A DNA stretch of 32,031 nucleotides from a bacterium. Lineage in GTDB: Bacteria > Krumholzibacteriota > Krumholzibacteriia > LZORAL124-64-63. A program made the position numbers and the translations under genes. The stretch spans positions 1 through 32,031 of the forward strand of contig JAGRNP010000025.1 in assembly GCA_020440705.1 (NCBI GenBank). Direction: 5' to 3'. Below are positions 1-8,371 of the stretch, in pieces. The notes below the pieces were generated by a model. It made no database searches, was not told the origin of the DNA, and saw nothing but the letters and a program-made list of their open reading frames with translations. Numbering within the stretch: the stretch's first letter is position 1; each line of letters opens with the position of its first letter.

Positions 1-267
1 TCGATGAAGCTATGCCAGTTTATAGACAAAAACAAGCACGCTATCTCTCGAACGCGACGGGGAGTCTACATTGCTGGAGTAAGGCGGCATATGGAGGCGC
101 TTGCTGACCAACTGGATGCAACTGCTCTGAGTCGATTGGCATGGCTGTTTCTTCAGGAAGAGAATCAGGAGAAAGCACTTAAGTATGCCCGAATGGGGAT
201 GGAGAGAGATCCGATGCACGAACATTGCTTGCGGATTCTCGAGCGACTTGACGGCGGAGTTGCTTAG
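1..267 (+). CDS. TPR-like protein, C-terminal part (probably truncated by the window edge)
   Basis: The reading frame is open to the first base. The ATG at position 4 may be internal, so this is most likely the 3' end of a longer gene. Residues ~40-82 (from the ATG) look like one tetratricopeptide-type helix pair, with LAWLFLQEEN, EKALKYARMGME and RDPMHEHC. This is the kind of tail seen at the C-terminus of large multidomain proteins, including some STAND/AAA ATPases; that comparison is from memory and weak. The DNA is much AT-richer than everything to its right and uses codons such as ATA, TTT, CTT and TTG that are rare in the neighbouring genes. It may therefore have been acquired by transfer. 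No function can be assigned from this fragment. Confidence 0.55.
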   Translation, partial: SMKLCQFIDKNKHAISRTRRGVYIAGVRRHMEALADQLDATALSRLAWLFLQEENQEKALKYARMGMERDPMHEHCLRILERLDGGVA

Positions 268-416
268 TTTTTTAGGAGAGCCCGCATCGAGGGCAAAGCT
301 AAGTGGAAAGCGCTTTAACCTGACAAAGCAGTCTGTAGCGCCTCTGGTATGACTAGTTCCGCGCCGGCCAGATTTGCCGATGAAGCACAGAGTAAACCGG
401 CCGATGAGGCAACAAC
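268..416 (+). other. Intergenic region with composition shift and possible extended -10
   Basis: This 149-base spacer separates the AT-richer left-edge gene from the GC-rich block. No coding frame is convincing here. The GC content rises toward its right end. A TGG-TATGAC string at 345-353 resembles an extended -10 element for the gene at 417, but no good -35 box is seen. I looked for attC-like or att-like repeats and found none complete. Confidence 0.35.
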
Positions 417-1043
417 ATGCGAATTCACATCCTGATCACAGCCCTCCTCGCCACCCTGACCTGCTCCCCCACGCTCACCACCGCCGGCGTCGCCCTCGAA
501 TACACCGGCGGCCTCGCCGTCCCTGTCGGCGAGCTCAATGGTTTCTACAACCCGGGGATCTCCTTCGGCGCGTCCATGGTCGTCGCCCTCGTCCCCCATC
601 TCGACATCGCGGCCAGTGCGGGGTACGGCAAGGTCGTGCTGAGCGAGGAGGCGGTGCAGGAGCATCTGCACATCTCCGACTACCAGCTGGCTTCCGGCGG
701 CGACGTGTCCGCGCAGAGCATCGGTGCGGAGTTGAGATTGTCGTTCGGGGCTCCCGGCGAGTTCCAGTTCTGGGGGCTGGGCGGGCTCGGGCACTACCGG
801 GTCCGGATCTCCGACCGCACCGAGATCATCGGGGGCGATCGGATGACCTACAACTTCCCGGACGAGAACCAGCTCGGCTCGGTCCTGGGCGCGGGGTTCA
901 CGTATCCGGCTCTCGAGGGGCTGGAACTCGGCGCCGAGGTCCGGGCCCACATGTTCTCCCTCGAGAACGAGTTGCGCGTCAACCGGGTCGACGAGTCGCG
1001 GACCATGCTGACCATCCGGTTCATGGTGCGGACGCCGCTGTAG
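417..1043 (+). CDS. Small outer-membrane beta-barrel-like protein
   Basis: The 208-aa product has a typical N-terminal signal peptide (residues 1 to ~23, with hydrophobic ITALLATLTC). The rest consists of alternating hydrophobic/polar strands rich in Gly and aromatics (YTGGLAVPVG, GISFGASMVVAL, GLGGLGHYRVRIS, LGAGFTYPA, LTIRFMV). This is the pattern of an eight-stranded OmpA/OmpW-type or 'porin family' barrel. No catalytic motif is visible. The start is supported by a GAGG ribosome-binding site (gatGAGGcaacaac-ATG). The gene faces the Calx-beta gene tail-to-tail with only 54 bases between them. Its role is probably structural or as a small pore; the specific substrate is unknown. Confidence 0.7.
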   Translation: MRIHILITALLATLTCSPTLTTAGVALEYTGGLAVPVGELNGFYNPGISFGASMVVALVPHLDIAASAGYGKVVLSEEAVQEHLHISDYQLASGGDVSAQSIGAELRLSFGAPGEFQFWGLGGLGHYRVRISDRTEIIGGDRMTYNFPDENQLGSVLGAGFTYPALEGLELGAEVRAHMFSLENELRVNRVDESRTMLTIRFMVRTPL

Positions 1044-1097
1044 GACTGGGTCCCGAGTCCGGGGGAGGTCGATGCGACACCCGCAAGAGGCCCTCCC

Positions 1098-4000
1098 CTA
1101 GTCGTTGTCGTTGATCACCCCGTTGGCCTGCGCCGGCGTCCCCACCCGGGCGTTCGTCGGGTTCGCTGCCACCCGCACCACGAACTGCTCGGTGTTCTCG
1201 AAGATCGCGTCGTCGATGGTCGACACGGTGATCGTGGTGTCGGCGGTGCCCGGCATCATCGAGAAGGGGCCGGTGCTCGAGGGCACGAAGTCGGCCGCGC
1301 CCTGGGTCGAGCCGTCGCTGAAGACCAGGTCGAAGAAGACCGGCACGATGGTCGGCGGGTCCAGGTGGATGGTGAACTGCATGTCCTGGCCCTCGGTCGC
1401 GGTGTCGCCGGCGGGGATGGTCAGCAGGGGCTGGTCGCCGTCCTGCACGAAGCCCGTGGCGGTGGCGGGCGCGCCGATGGCGCCGTTCACCGGGGAGATC
1501 AACGTGATCGTGAAGTCCTCGACGGCCAGCTCGGGGCCGTCCAGGGCCGTCGTCGGCACCGAAACCACCGTGCTCGAGGCGCCGGCGGGGATCGTGAACG
1601 GCCCGGTGCCCGTGTCGACGTAGTCGATGCCCGCGCCGGCGGCGGTGCCGTCGCTGAAGGCCACCTGGAACTGCACGTCGGCCTCGCTGGTCCAGGCCAG
1701 TTGCACCGTGAACGCCACCGCGTCGCCCTCGAGGGCCGTTGCGTCGCCGGCCAGGTAGAGCGGCGACGGGTCGGTGTCGGTGATCTGGCCCGTGGCGCTG
1801 TTGAAGGCGCCCAGGGTGGCGTTGACCGGGTTGATGACGGTGATCACGAAGTCCTCGACGGCGAGGTCGCCGCCGTCGCCGGCCACCGTGGGCGTCACCA
1901 CCGCGAACGACGTGGCGCCGGCCGGGATCGTGAACGGGCCCGTGGCCGTGCTCACGATGTCGGTCAGCACGTTGGCGGTGCCGCTGGAGTACTGCACGCT
2001 GAAGGTGATGTCGGCGGTCGAGGCCGCGGTGAGCGACACGTCGAACACCAGGTTCGACCCCTCGGGACCCGTGTCGGGCGCGATGTTCAGGGCCGGGGCG
2101 TCGATGATCTGCATGTCGAGGGTTTCCACACCCAGGGCCACCCCCGCGCTCAGGATGCGCGCCTGCAGCGTCTCGACGGGCTCGCCGGCGAGCTGGTCGT
2201 CGAGGTAGGGCACGTCGAAGAAGAGTTCGGTGGTGAAGGGCGGCACCACGCCGCCGCCGGCCGCGGCGAAGGTGTAGTCGACGCCGGCGCCGCCGGAGTT
2301 GCCCTGGTCCAGGGCCAGCACGAAGCTGGTCGGGTCCTGGCGGGCGGTGGTCAGGAAGATGCGGAAGCGGTGCGTCGAGCCCTCGTTCTCGGCGAACACC
2401 GTCTGCCCCAGGTTGATCGACGGGAACTCGTTGTCCACCAGCAGGCAGAAGGGCGCCGAGCCGTCGTCGGCGATGCCGGCGTTGACCGGCGCCGTGAGCG
2501 AGAGCACGAAGGTCTCGTTGTCGTCGTCGTGGGCGTCGTCGAGGATCGGCACGTTGAAGGCCACGCCGGCGCTGCCCGCCGGCAGCACCACGGTGGCCGC
2601 GGTGGCGGTGTAGTCCACGTCGCCGGTGGCGGTCTGGTCGACGGTCGCGATGTGCACGGTCACGTCGGCCTGGCTGGTGACGGGGTTGCCCACGTCGTTC
2701 ACCAGCGAGACGGTGAAGGCGGCCTGGGGGTCGACCTCGGTCACGGTCGCGTCGGTGACCACGATCTGCGGCTGGTCGGCGTCGGCCAGGGCGGCCAGGG
2801 CCTCCAGGCCCACGAACTCGGGCTCGGTGGCGGCGCTCACCCGTAGGCGGAAATACTCGACGGCGGCCTCGGCGGCGTTGTCCTGCATCAGGTCGACGCC
2901 GATCGAGTCGGCCGTCACGCCCGCGCGCAGGGTCCACGCCCGCGAGGTCTGGACGACGAAGTCGGGCCCCCCGCGCGCGTCTTCCTGGCCCAGGGCCGGC
3001 GCGATGCCGTCGCCGTCGACGGTGTTCAGGGTCAGCCCCACGTCGTGGTCGTAGGGGTGGGCCAGGCGCAGGCGGAACCACCCGCGCGAGGTGCCGTCGT
3101 TCATGGGCGCGGCGGTCAGGGTCACGGTCTGGGGGTCGTCGTCGGCGATGGTCAGGCTCGCCGTCACGCCGTCCCACGACGCGTTGCCCGACACGCCGGA
3201 CAGCGTCGCGGTGAGCGTCTCGTCGGATTCGTGGAAGCCGTCGGGCACCACGGCCAGGGGCACGAAGCGCACCGTGCTGCCGGCGGGGATGCCGTACTCC
3301 TCGGCGAGGGCCGTGTAGTCGGCGCCCGCGGTGGCCGTGCCGTCGGCGGTCATCAGGGTGAAGACCACCGGCAGGGGCACGGCGAAGGGCAGGCTCACGC
3401 GGAAGCCGGCGCCGCCGGCGTCCTCGTCGGCCCCCACGCCCACCACGCTCAGGGTCACGCGGTCGTCGTCGACGATGGTCAGGTCGAGGCGGTTCGCCTC
3501 GCCCACCACCGCGTTGGCCACGGCGCTGATCAACACCTGGAAGTCCTCCGGATCCTCCATGAGCACGTCGTCCAGGGCCGCGATCGACACCGTCCGGCTC
3601 AGGGCGCCGCCGGGCGCGAACACCAGGTCGGTGTCCACGGCCACGAAGTCGGCCCCGCCGGTGGCGCCGTCGTCGCGGGTGGCCAGGTTCACCGTCACCG
3701 GCAGCACGCTCGAGCGGTCGAGGCTCACCACCACGTCGAGGCTGGTGGTGCCGGCCGACTCGACCAGGGTCGTGTTGCCGGGCACCGCGAGGGCCAGGCT
3801 CGCCGTGGGCGGCAGGGTGTCGTCGTAGAGCTGCACCGTCACCGCGGCGATGCCCGGGAAGGCGTCGTACACGGGGTCGGCCGAGGTGGCGGCGTGATCG
3901 AGGGTGAAGACCATGTTGTCGGCGTCGACCTGGTCGAGCTCGGCCCAGAGGCGGATCTCCTGCTCGGTGTTCCAGTCGGCCGGCGTGAAGACCAGGCTCA

Positions 4001-4619
4001 CGGGGTCGACGTGGAACGACGGGTCGACCGGGCTCGCCGTCACGTCCACCGTCACGTCGGCCACCGGCTGCGAGAGCAGGCGCACGCGGTAGGTCTCGGC
4101 CACGGCGCCGCCCGTCGACTCGACCAGGGTCAGCGCGCTCTCGGACACGTGCACGCCCGCCGAGTCGTCGTCGACGATCACCACGGGCACCAGGCCGTCG
4201 CCGCCCTGGCCGTCGAAGTCCACGTCGCGCGAGACCACCGCCAGCGAGACGCTCGTGTATGCCGTCGCTTCGTCGATGCGGTCGTCCAGGGCGTGCACCG
4301 ACACCGTGCGCGGCCGGGCCCAGTCGTCGTCGATGGGCACGATCACCACCGTGTCCGGCTCGGCCACGATCTGCGAGTCGTCGGCCGCCACCAGCACGCG
4401 CACCGTGTCGTCGGGCACCATCAGCAGGGACAGGCGGAAGGTGCGCGAGGCGCCGCCCTCGGCCAGCACCAGCGTGTCGGTGACCACCGCCAGGCGCTTC
4501 AGGCCGGGATCGTACAGGTCCCAGTCGTTGTCGGCGCGGTCGCAGGCCACGCCCAGCAGGCCCGCCAGGCCCAGGGCCAGCAGCAGCGGAATCAGGCGGT
4601 GTGCGCGGCGCGTCGTCAT
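1098..4619 (-). CDS. Ten-domain Calx-beta repeat lipoprotein
   Basis: The 1173-aa product starts with a lipoprotein signal (LLALGLAGLLGVAC, lipid-modified Cys 26, followed by Asp). About ten Calx-beta-like domains of ~105-112 residues follow. Each carries an acidic turn (IDDD, LDD, DGDG) and ends in a linker such as VDDDS, YDDT, VDDDR, ADDDP, TDTDP, QDGD or NDND. Calx-beta folds are Ca2+-binding Ig-like modules of surface adhesins and integrin/NCX proteins, so a calcium-stiffened surface stalk or adhesin is the likely role (inference). The ATG lies immediately after the TAG of the upstream barrel gene, with no spacer and no strong ribosome-binding site. Translation is therefore probably coupled to that gene. 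Domains 8 and 9 are close duplicates. The protein ends right after the last domain, without a separate sorting tag. Confidence 0.85.
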   Translation of the reverse strand: MTTRRAHRLIPLLLALGLAGLLGVACDRADNDWDLYDPGLKRLAVVTDTLVLAEGGASRTFRLSLLMVPDDTVRVLVAADDSQIVAEPDTVVIVPIDDDWARPRTVSVHALDDRIDEATAYTSVSLAVVSRDVDFDGQGGDGLVPVVIVDDDSAGVHVSESALTLVESTGGAVAETYRVRLLSQPVADVTVDVTASPVDPSFHVDPVSLVFTPADWNTEQEIRLWAELDQVDADNMVFTLDHAATSADPVYDAFPGIAAVTVQLYDDTLPPTASLALAVPGNTTLVESAGTTSLDVVVSLDRSSVLPVTVNLATRDDGATGGADFVAVDTDLVFAPGGALSRTVSIAALDDVLMEDPEDFQVLISAVANAVVGEANRLDLTIVDDDRVTLSVVGVGADEDAGGAGFRVSLPFAVPLPVVFTLMTADGTATAGADYTALAEEYGIPAGSTVRFVPLAVVPDGFHESDETLTATLSGVSGNASWDGVTASLTIADDDPQTVTLTAAPMNDGTSRGWFRLRLAHPYDHDVGLTLNTVDGDGIAPALGQEDARGGPDFVVQTSRAWTLRAGVTADSIGVDLMQDNAAEAAVEYFRLRVSAATEPEFVGLEALAALADADQPQIVVTDATVTEVDPQAAFTVSLVNDVGNPVTSQADVTVHIATVDQTATGDVDYTATAATVVLPAGSAGVAFNVPILDDAHDDDNETFVLSLTAPVNAGIADDGSAPFCLLVDNEFPSINLGQTVFAENEGSTHRFRIFLTTARQDPTSFVLALDQGNSGGAGVDYTFAAAGGGVVPPFTTELFFDVPYLDDQLAGEPVETLQARILSAGVALGVETLDMQIIDAPALNIAPDTGPEGSNLVFDVSLTAASTADITFSVQYSSGTANVLTDIVSTATGPFTIPAGATSFAVVTPTVAGDGGDLAVEDFVITVINPVNATLGAFNSATGQITDTDPSPLYLAGDATALEGDAVAFTVQLAWTSEADVQFQVAFSDGTAAGAGIDYVDTGTGPFTIPAGASSTVVSVPTTALDGPELAVEDFTITLISPVNGAIGAPATATGFVQDGDQPLLTIPAGDTATEGQDMQFTIHLDPPTIVPVFFDLVFSDGSTQGAADFVPSSTGPFSMMPGTADTTITVSTIDDAIFENTEQFVVRVAANPTNARVGTPAQANGVINDND
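1437..2105 (-). repeat. Tandem duplicated Calx-beta modules (336-base period)
   Basis: Two adjacent coding modules are nearly identical over long stretches. The segment encoding GPFTIPAGA begins around 1579 in one copy and 1915 in the other, exactly 336 bases (112 codons) apart. The segments encoding AVEDFVITVINPVN and AVEDFTITLISPVN show the same offset. A more diverged third copy lies 333 bases further toward the gene's 3' end. The conservation at DNA level points to recent tandem duplication within the gene. Confidence 0.75.
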
Positions 4620-5717
4620 CTAGAACACCACCAGGCCCAGGGATGCGGTCGGCGCCAGACCCGACCAGAAGTCGTGCTGGTCGGTGTCGGCGGGGTAGTA
4701 CACGGCGCCGGCCTCGAGCACGGCGCCCACCTCGAGCCCGCCGCCCGAGAGGAACATCTTGCGGAAATGCCCGCGCACGCCGACGCCGCGCAGGTGATAG
4801 GTGCGGTCGAGGTACTTCAGCACGTCGTGGCCGTCGTAGATGCCGCCGAGGCTGAGCACCGCCGCCACCCCGTAGTGGAGCACCTGCGACTGGCTCATGC
4901 GCGACAGGCCGTAGCTCACCTCCAGGCGGTGGAAGGTGACGTCGCCCGTGCGCCCGGGCGCCATGATCGACGCCGTCTCGTAGCGGTTCTGGCCGTAGCT
5001 GAGGGTGAGTTCGCGGCTGGTGACCCAGCCCTCGTCCCACACGTGGCGCTCGGGGTAGCCGTGGCGCCAGGTGAGGCCGAGCTGCCAGCCGGCGCTGGCG
5101 CCGATCACGCCCGCCTCGGGGTCCTCGCCGAAGCGGTCGCCGAGCTGGCCCACGATCTGGGCGGTGAAGAGCACGTCGGGGAACTTCAGCGGGTCGGGCT
5201 CCTCGATGGTGAAGGCGGCGCCGGCGCGCTCCTCCCAGACGGGGTTCAGGGTCACGTCGATGCGGAACTCCATGCGGCCCTGCGGGTCGCCCCGGAACTG
5301 GGGGTACACCAGGAACTTCTCGCAGTTGAGCACCTTGTCCCAGCCGCGGTCGTAGTCCTCGGGCACGAAGCGCCAGCCGCGGATCTCGTAGATCACGCGC
5401 ACGTCCATGGTGTAGATCATCACCGTGTAGTCGCGGTCGGGCAGCAGGTCCTGGCTGTTGATGTTGAAGTGGCCGGGGAAGCCGCGGTCGATGTCGGCGT
5501 AGAGGCAGCCGTCGGCGTCGTCGAGGCAGAACTCGACCTCGCCGATGGGGATGAACTCGCCCTCGAGGTCCTGCACCGAGAACTGCAGGAAGCCCAGGCC
5601 GGGCCGCGCCGCCGCCGACCACGCCGGCAGGGCGGCAAGAAGTGCCGCGGCCAGGAAGATTCGGAATGTCGCGGCCGTCCCGGCGTGCCGGGCCGGACGG
5701 GGCAGTCTGGCGTGCAT
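4620..5717 (-). CDS. Outer-membrane beta-barrel-like protein coupled to the Calx-beta lipoprotein
   Basis: The 365-aa protein has a signal peptide (FRIFLAAALLAALPAWSAA, cleavage near residue 36). A short N-terminal domain (residues ~40-140; EFIPIGEVEFCLDDADGC, DYTVMIYTMDVRV) resembles a carboxypeptidase-regulatory or Ig-like module. It contains two or three Cys that could pair. The rest has amphipathic strands and ends in SLGLVVF; a C-terminal Phe is typical of BAM-inserted barrels. A GAGAGG ribosome-binding site precedes the ATG. The stop codon touches the ATG of the Calx-beta gene, so the two are co-transcribed and probably act together. The barrel may anchor or export the repeat protein (inference). 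No named family was recognised. Confidence 0.65.
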   Translation of the reverse strand: MHARLPRPARHAGTAATFRIFLAAALLAALPAWSAAARPGLGFLQFSVQDLEGEFIPIGEVEFCLDDADGCLYADIDRGFPGHFNINSQDLLPDRDYTVMIYTMDVRVIYEIRGWRFVPEDYDRGWDKVLNCEKFLVYPQFRGDPQGRMEFRIDVTLNPVWEERAGAAFTIEEPDPLKFPDVLFTAQIVGQLGDRFGEDPEAGVIGASAGWQLGLTWRHGYPERHVWDEGWVTSRELTLSYGQNRYETASIMAPGRTGDVTFHRLEVSYGLSRMSQSQVLHYGVAAVLSLGGIYDGHDVLKYLDRTYHLRGVGVRGHFRKMFLSGGGLEVGAVLEAGAVYYPADTDQHDFWSGLAPTASLGLVVF

Positions 5718-5871
5718 GGGGCCTCTCTCGGCGATTTCCGGTCGCTGGCGCCGCCCGGCGGCCTGTCCGGCGGGGGGCGCACGTCGGCGTATCGCAAGAG
5801 GCGTACCCCGGGCACGGGGAATCTTTAGGACAAGGAGAGGGGATGGCGGGAGCGTGGCGAGCGGGCGGCGG
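5718..5871 (-). other. Spacer between small zinc protein and barrel gene
   Basis: This 154-base GC-rich spacer has no supported gene. It contains a small dyad, CCCCG-GGCA-CGGGG (about 5806-5819), which could be a weak terminator for the 51-aa gene. On the minus strand there is a TTGTCC / TAAAGA region that could hold the barrel-gene promoter. Neither is strong. Confidence 0.3.
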
Positions 5872-6027
5872 TCAGGGCATCTTTTCCGGCTTGCAGAGCC
5901 ACTTCTTGTCGTTGGCGACCCGCCCGCAGTCCTTGCAGATGTATGTGGGCTCCTTGACGATCTCGATCAGCTTGTCGAGCTGCTTGACGTACTGGGCCTT
6001 GGTCCACTTGCAGATGGCTTTCGCCAT
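5872..6027 (-). CDS. 51-aa zinc-ribbon-like small protein
   Basis: The product is a small basic protein starting MAKAICKWTK. Its N-terminal half is a predicted helix (YVKQLDKLIEIVKEP). The second half has a CxxC (Cys31, Cys34: ICKDCGRVAN) and a further Cys45 (WLCKPEK), with Cys6 as a possible fourth ligand. This fits a single zinc-ribbon/rubredoxin-like knuckle. I chose the ATG at 6027 because a purine-rich AAGCGGGG stretch precedes it, the motif-bearing part begins there, and the in-frame extension upstream looks non-coding. I recall similar conserved ~50-residue hypothetical proteins in other bacteria but no assigned function. It is divergent from ppk1. Confidence 0.65.
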   Translation of the reverse strand: MAKAICKWTKAQYVKQLDKLIEIVKEPTYICKDCGRVANDKKWLCKPEKMP

Positions 6028-6150
6028 GGTACCCCGCTTCCCGTCGGCGGCCCCGCGCCGCCGCCCGTTTCCCCGGATATCGGACCGGAGAACACCATGA
6101 TTAATGTTTTGTAAATCCCCATCCGGGCAGCGCCCGAGCCCGACTCGCAG

Positions 6151-6158
6151 TATAGAAT
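6151..6158 (+). promoter_or_regulatory. Possible -10 element for ppk1-sixA
   Basis: TATAGAAT lies in a short AT-rich island within GC-rich DNA, between the divergent 51-aa gene and ppk1. No good -35 is seen. A transcript starting about 7 bases downstream would leave only about 12 bases before the ATG at 6176. This favours the ATG at 6230 as the ppk1 start. Confidence 0.35.
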
Positions 6159-6229
6159 AGACGGGTTGGAATACCATGACCAGCGCCTATCGCCGGTCCC
6201 GGCCGCTGGGCGCAACGAATGCAGGTGCC

Positions 6230-8371
6230 ATGAGCGAGAATGCCACTCCCGAAGCGGAAACGCCCCGCCCCGCGGCGCCGGTCGAGCCCCGCGACCGCTA
6301 CCTGAACCGCGAGCTCGGCCTGCTCCAGTTCCAGTACCGGGTGCTCGAGGAGGTCATGGACCCGGCCAACCCCCTGCTCGAGCGGGTGAAGTTCCTCTCG
6401 ATCCTGGGTTCGAACCTCGACGAGTTCTTCATGGTGCGCGTCGGCGGGCTGGTCATGCAGAAGCGGGCCGGCATCGTCGACTTCAGCATCGACGGCCAGG
6501 GCGCCGCCGAGCAGCTCGTCGCCATCCGCAAGGTGGCCTCCGACCTCATGGACCGCGCCCGCGACCACTGGCGCGACGTGCTGCAGCCCGCCCTCGCCGA
6601 CGCGGGCATCCGCATCCTCGACTTCGCCGAGCTGAACGACAAGCAGGTGGGCCAGGTCGAGGCGTACTTCAAGCAGACCATCTTCCCGGTGCTCACGCCC
6701 CAGGCCGTCGACACCGGGCACCCCTTCCCCCACATCTCGAACCTGAGCCACAACCTGGCCGTGATCGTGCGCGACGAGGACGGCGAGGAGCGCTTCGCCC
6801 GCATCAAGCTGCCCTCGACCCTGCCCCTGCTCGTGCCCATCAAGCGCTCGAGCGGCGGCGAGCGGCGCGACGGCACCGTGCCCCACAACCACTGGTTCGT
6901 CTGGCTCGACCAGGTCATCGCCAACTACCTCGACGAGCTCTTTCCCGGCATGACCATCGTGCGCAGCCACGGCTTCCGCGTCACGCGCAACGCCGACATC
7001 GCCCTGCAGGACCTCGAGGCCACCGACCTGCAGGAGAAGATCGTCGAGAACATCCTCGTGCGGCGCTTCAGCCCCGTCATCTGCCTGGCCCTCGAGAAGG
7101 ACGTCCCGGCCGACACGCGGCAGATCCTGGTCGACAACCTCGCCGTGAACCACAACGACATCTACGAGGTCGACCGGCCCCTGCCCATGGGCGGCCTGAT
7201 GCAGCTGTACGACATCGACCGCTTCGACCTCAAGTTCGAGCCCGAGCCGCCGGTGACGCCGTCCAACCTGCGCGTCGACACCATGGAGGGCGACATCTTC
7301 GCGGCGATCCGCGAGCGCGACATCCTGCTGCACCACCCGTACGAGAGCTTCGATCCGGTGATCGAGCTCCTGAAGACCGCCTGCCGCGACCCCGAGGTGC
7401 TGGCCATCAAGCAGACGCTCTACCGCGTGGGCAACCGCTCGCCGGTTGTGAAGTACCTGCTCGAGGCGCGGCGCGAGCACCGCAAGCAGGTGACGGTGCT
7501 GGTCGAACTGAAGGCGCGCTTCGACGAGGAGAGCAACATCGGCTGGGCCAAGATGCTCGAGCGCGAGGGCGTGCACGTGGTGTATGGCCTGGTGGGCCTG
7601 AAGACCCACGCCAAGATGCTGCTGGTGGTGCGCCGCGAAGGCGAGGAGCTGCGCCGCTACGCCCACCTGGGCACGGGCAACTACAACCACACCACCGCCC
7701 GCCACTACGAGGACATCGGCCTGCTCACGTGCGACGACGGGATCGGCGCCGACATGACCGACGTCTTCAACTACCTGACGGGCTATTCGAAGCTGAAGGA
7801 CTTCCGGCAGCTCCTGGTGGCGCCCCTGAACCTGCGCGAGAAGCTGGTGGACAAGGTGCGGCGCGAGATCGAGCACGCCCGCGAGGGCCGCGGCGGCCAT
7901 CTCATCTTCAAGTTCAACTCGCTGGTCGATCAGCCCTTCATCGACCTGCTGTACGAGGCCTCCCAGGCCGGCGTGCGCATCGAGCTGATCATTCGCGGGC
8001 TGTGCTGCCTGCGGCCGGGCGTGCCGGGGCTGAGCGAGATCATCACGGTGCGCAGCATCCTCGGCCGGCACCTCGAGCACAGCCGCGCCTTCTGGTTCGC
8101 CAACGGCGGCGACGAGGAGGTCTACATCGGCAGCGCCGACATCATGACGCGCAACCTGAACCGCCGGGTCGAGACCCTGGCGCCGGTGCGCGACGAACGG
8201 CTGATCGCGCGCATCCGCGACGAGATCCTGTGGGCCGCGCAGCACGACAACGTGAAGGCGCGCCTGATGGACGCCGACGGGAACTACGCCCGCACCCGAC
8301 CGCGGGCCAAGGAGAAACCCATCGACTCCCAGCAGTGGCTCTACCGACAGAGGAGCAAGTCCGTCCCATGA
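6230..8371 (+). CDS. ppk1: Polyphosphate kinase 1
   Basis: PPK1 reversibly transfers the gamma-phosphate of ATP to polyphosphate. The 713-aa product is of usual length and has all four domains. The N domain is at ~20-125 (RYLNRELGLLQFQYRVL, SNLDEFFMVRVGG). The middle domain is at ~130-330. C1 contains the autophosphorylated His460 in GLKTHAKMLLV and the signature HLGTGNYNHTTARHYED. C2 has the second conserved His617 in HLEHSRAFWF and GSADIMTRNLNRRVE. An upstream in-frame ATG at 6176 would add 18 residues of unusual composition with a very short leader; I prefer 6230 (AGGT upstream), but this is not certain. The stop overlaps the sixA start by ATGA, so the two genes are translationally coupled. 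Confidence 0.95.
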   Translation: MSENATPEAETPRPAAPVEPRDRYLNRELGLLQFQYRVLEEVMDPANPLLERVKFLSILGSNLDEFFMVRVGGLVMQKRAGIVDFSIDGQGAAEQLVAIRKVASDLMDRARDHWRDVLQPALADAGIRILDFAELNDKQVGQVEAYFKQTIFPVLTPQAVDTGHPFPHISNLSHNLAVIVRDEDGEERFARIKLPSTLPLLVPIKRSSGGERRDGTVPHNHWFVWLDQVIANYLDELFPGMTIVRSHGFRVTRNADIALQDLEATDLQEKIVENILVRRFSPVICLALEKDVPADTRQILVDNLAVNHNDIYEVDRPLPMGGLMQLYDIDRFDLKFEPEPPVTPSNLRVDTMEGDIFAAIRERDILLHHPYESFDPVIELLKTACRDPEVLAIKQTLYRVGNRSPVVKYLLEARREHRKQVTVLVELKARFDEESNIGWAKMLEREGVHVVYGLVGLKTHAKMLLVVRREGEELRRYAHLGTGNYNHTTARHYEDIGLLTCDDGIGADMTDVFNYLTGYSKLKDFRQLLVAPLNLREKLVDKVRREIEHAREGRGGHLIFKFNSLVDQPFIDLLYEASQAGVRIELIIRGLCCLRPGVPGLSEIITVRSILGRHLEHSRAFWFANGGDEEVYIGSADIMTRNLNRRVETLAPVRDERLIARIRDEILWAAQHDNVKARLMDADGNYARTRPRAKEKPIDSQQWLYRQRSKSVP

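Noticed and set aside
300-360. Possible integron attC-like or tRNA-like sequence (CTTTAACCTGACAAAGC)
   Set aside because: No matching GTTRRRY partner and no cloverleaf; similarity is too short.
1054-1096. GGGGAGG / CCTCCCC dyad as terminator between convergent genes
   Set aside because: A seven-base stem with a long loop of more than 20 bases and no T run; too weak to call.
1021-5622. A 1533-codon open frame on the minus strand in another frame across the Calx-beta and barrel genes
   Set aside because: Arg/Gly/Pro-rich low-complexity translation typical of GC-rich shadow frames; the competing frame has signal peptides and clear Calx-beta domains.
3045-5828. A 927-codon plus-strand open frame opposite the Calx-beta/barrel pair
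   Set aside because: His/Val/Gly/Ala-rich antisense shadow with no domain or signal, covering two well-supported genes.
6101-8245. A 714-codon minus-strand frame opposite ppk1
   Set aside because: Antisense shadow; ppk1 is unequivocal in the other strand.
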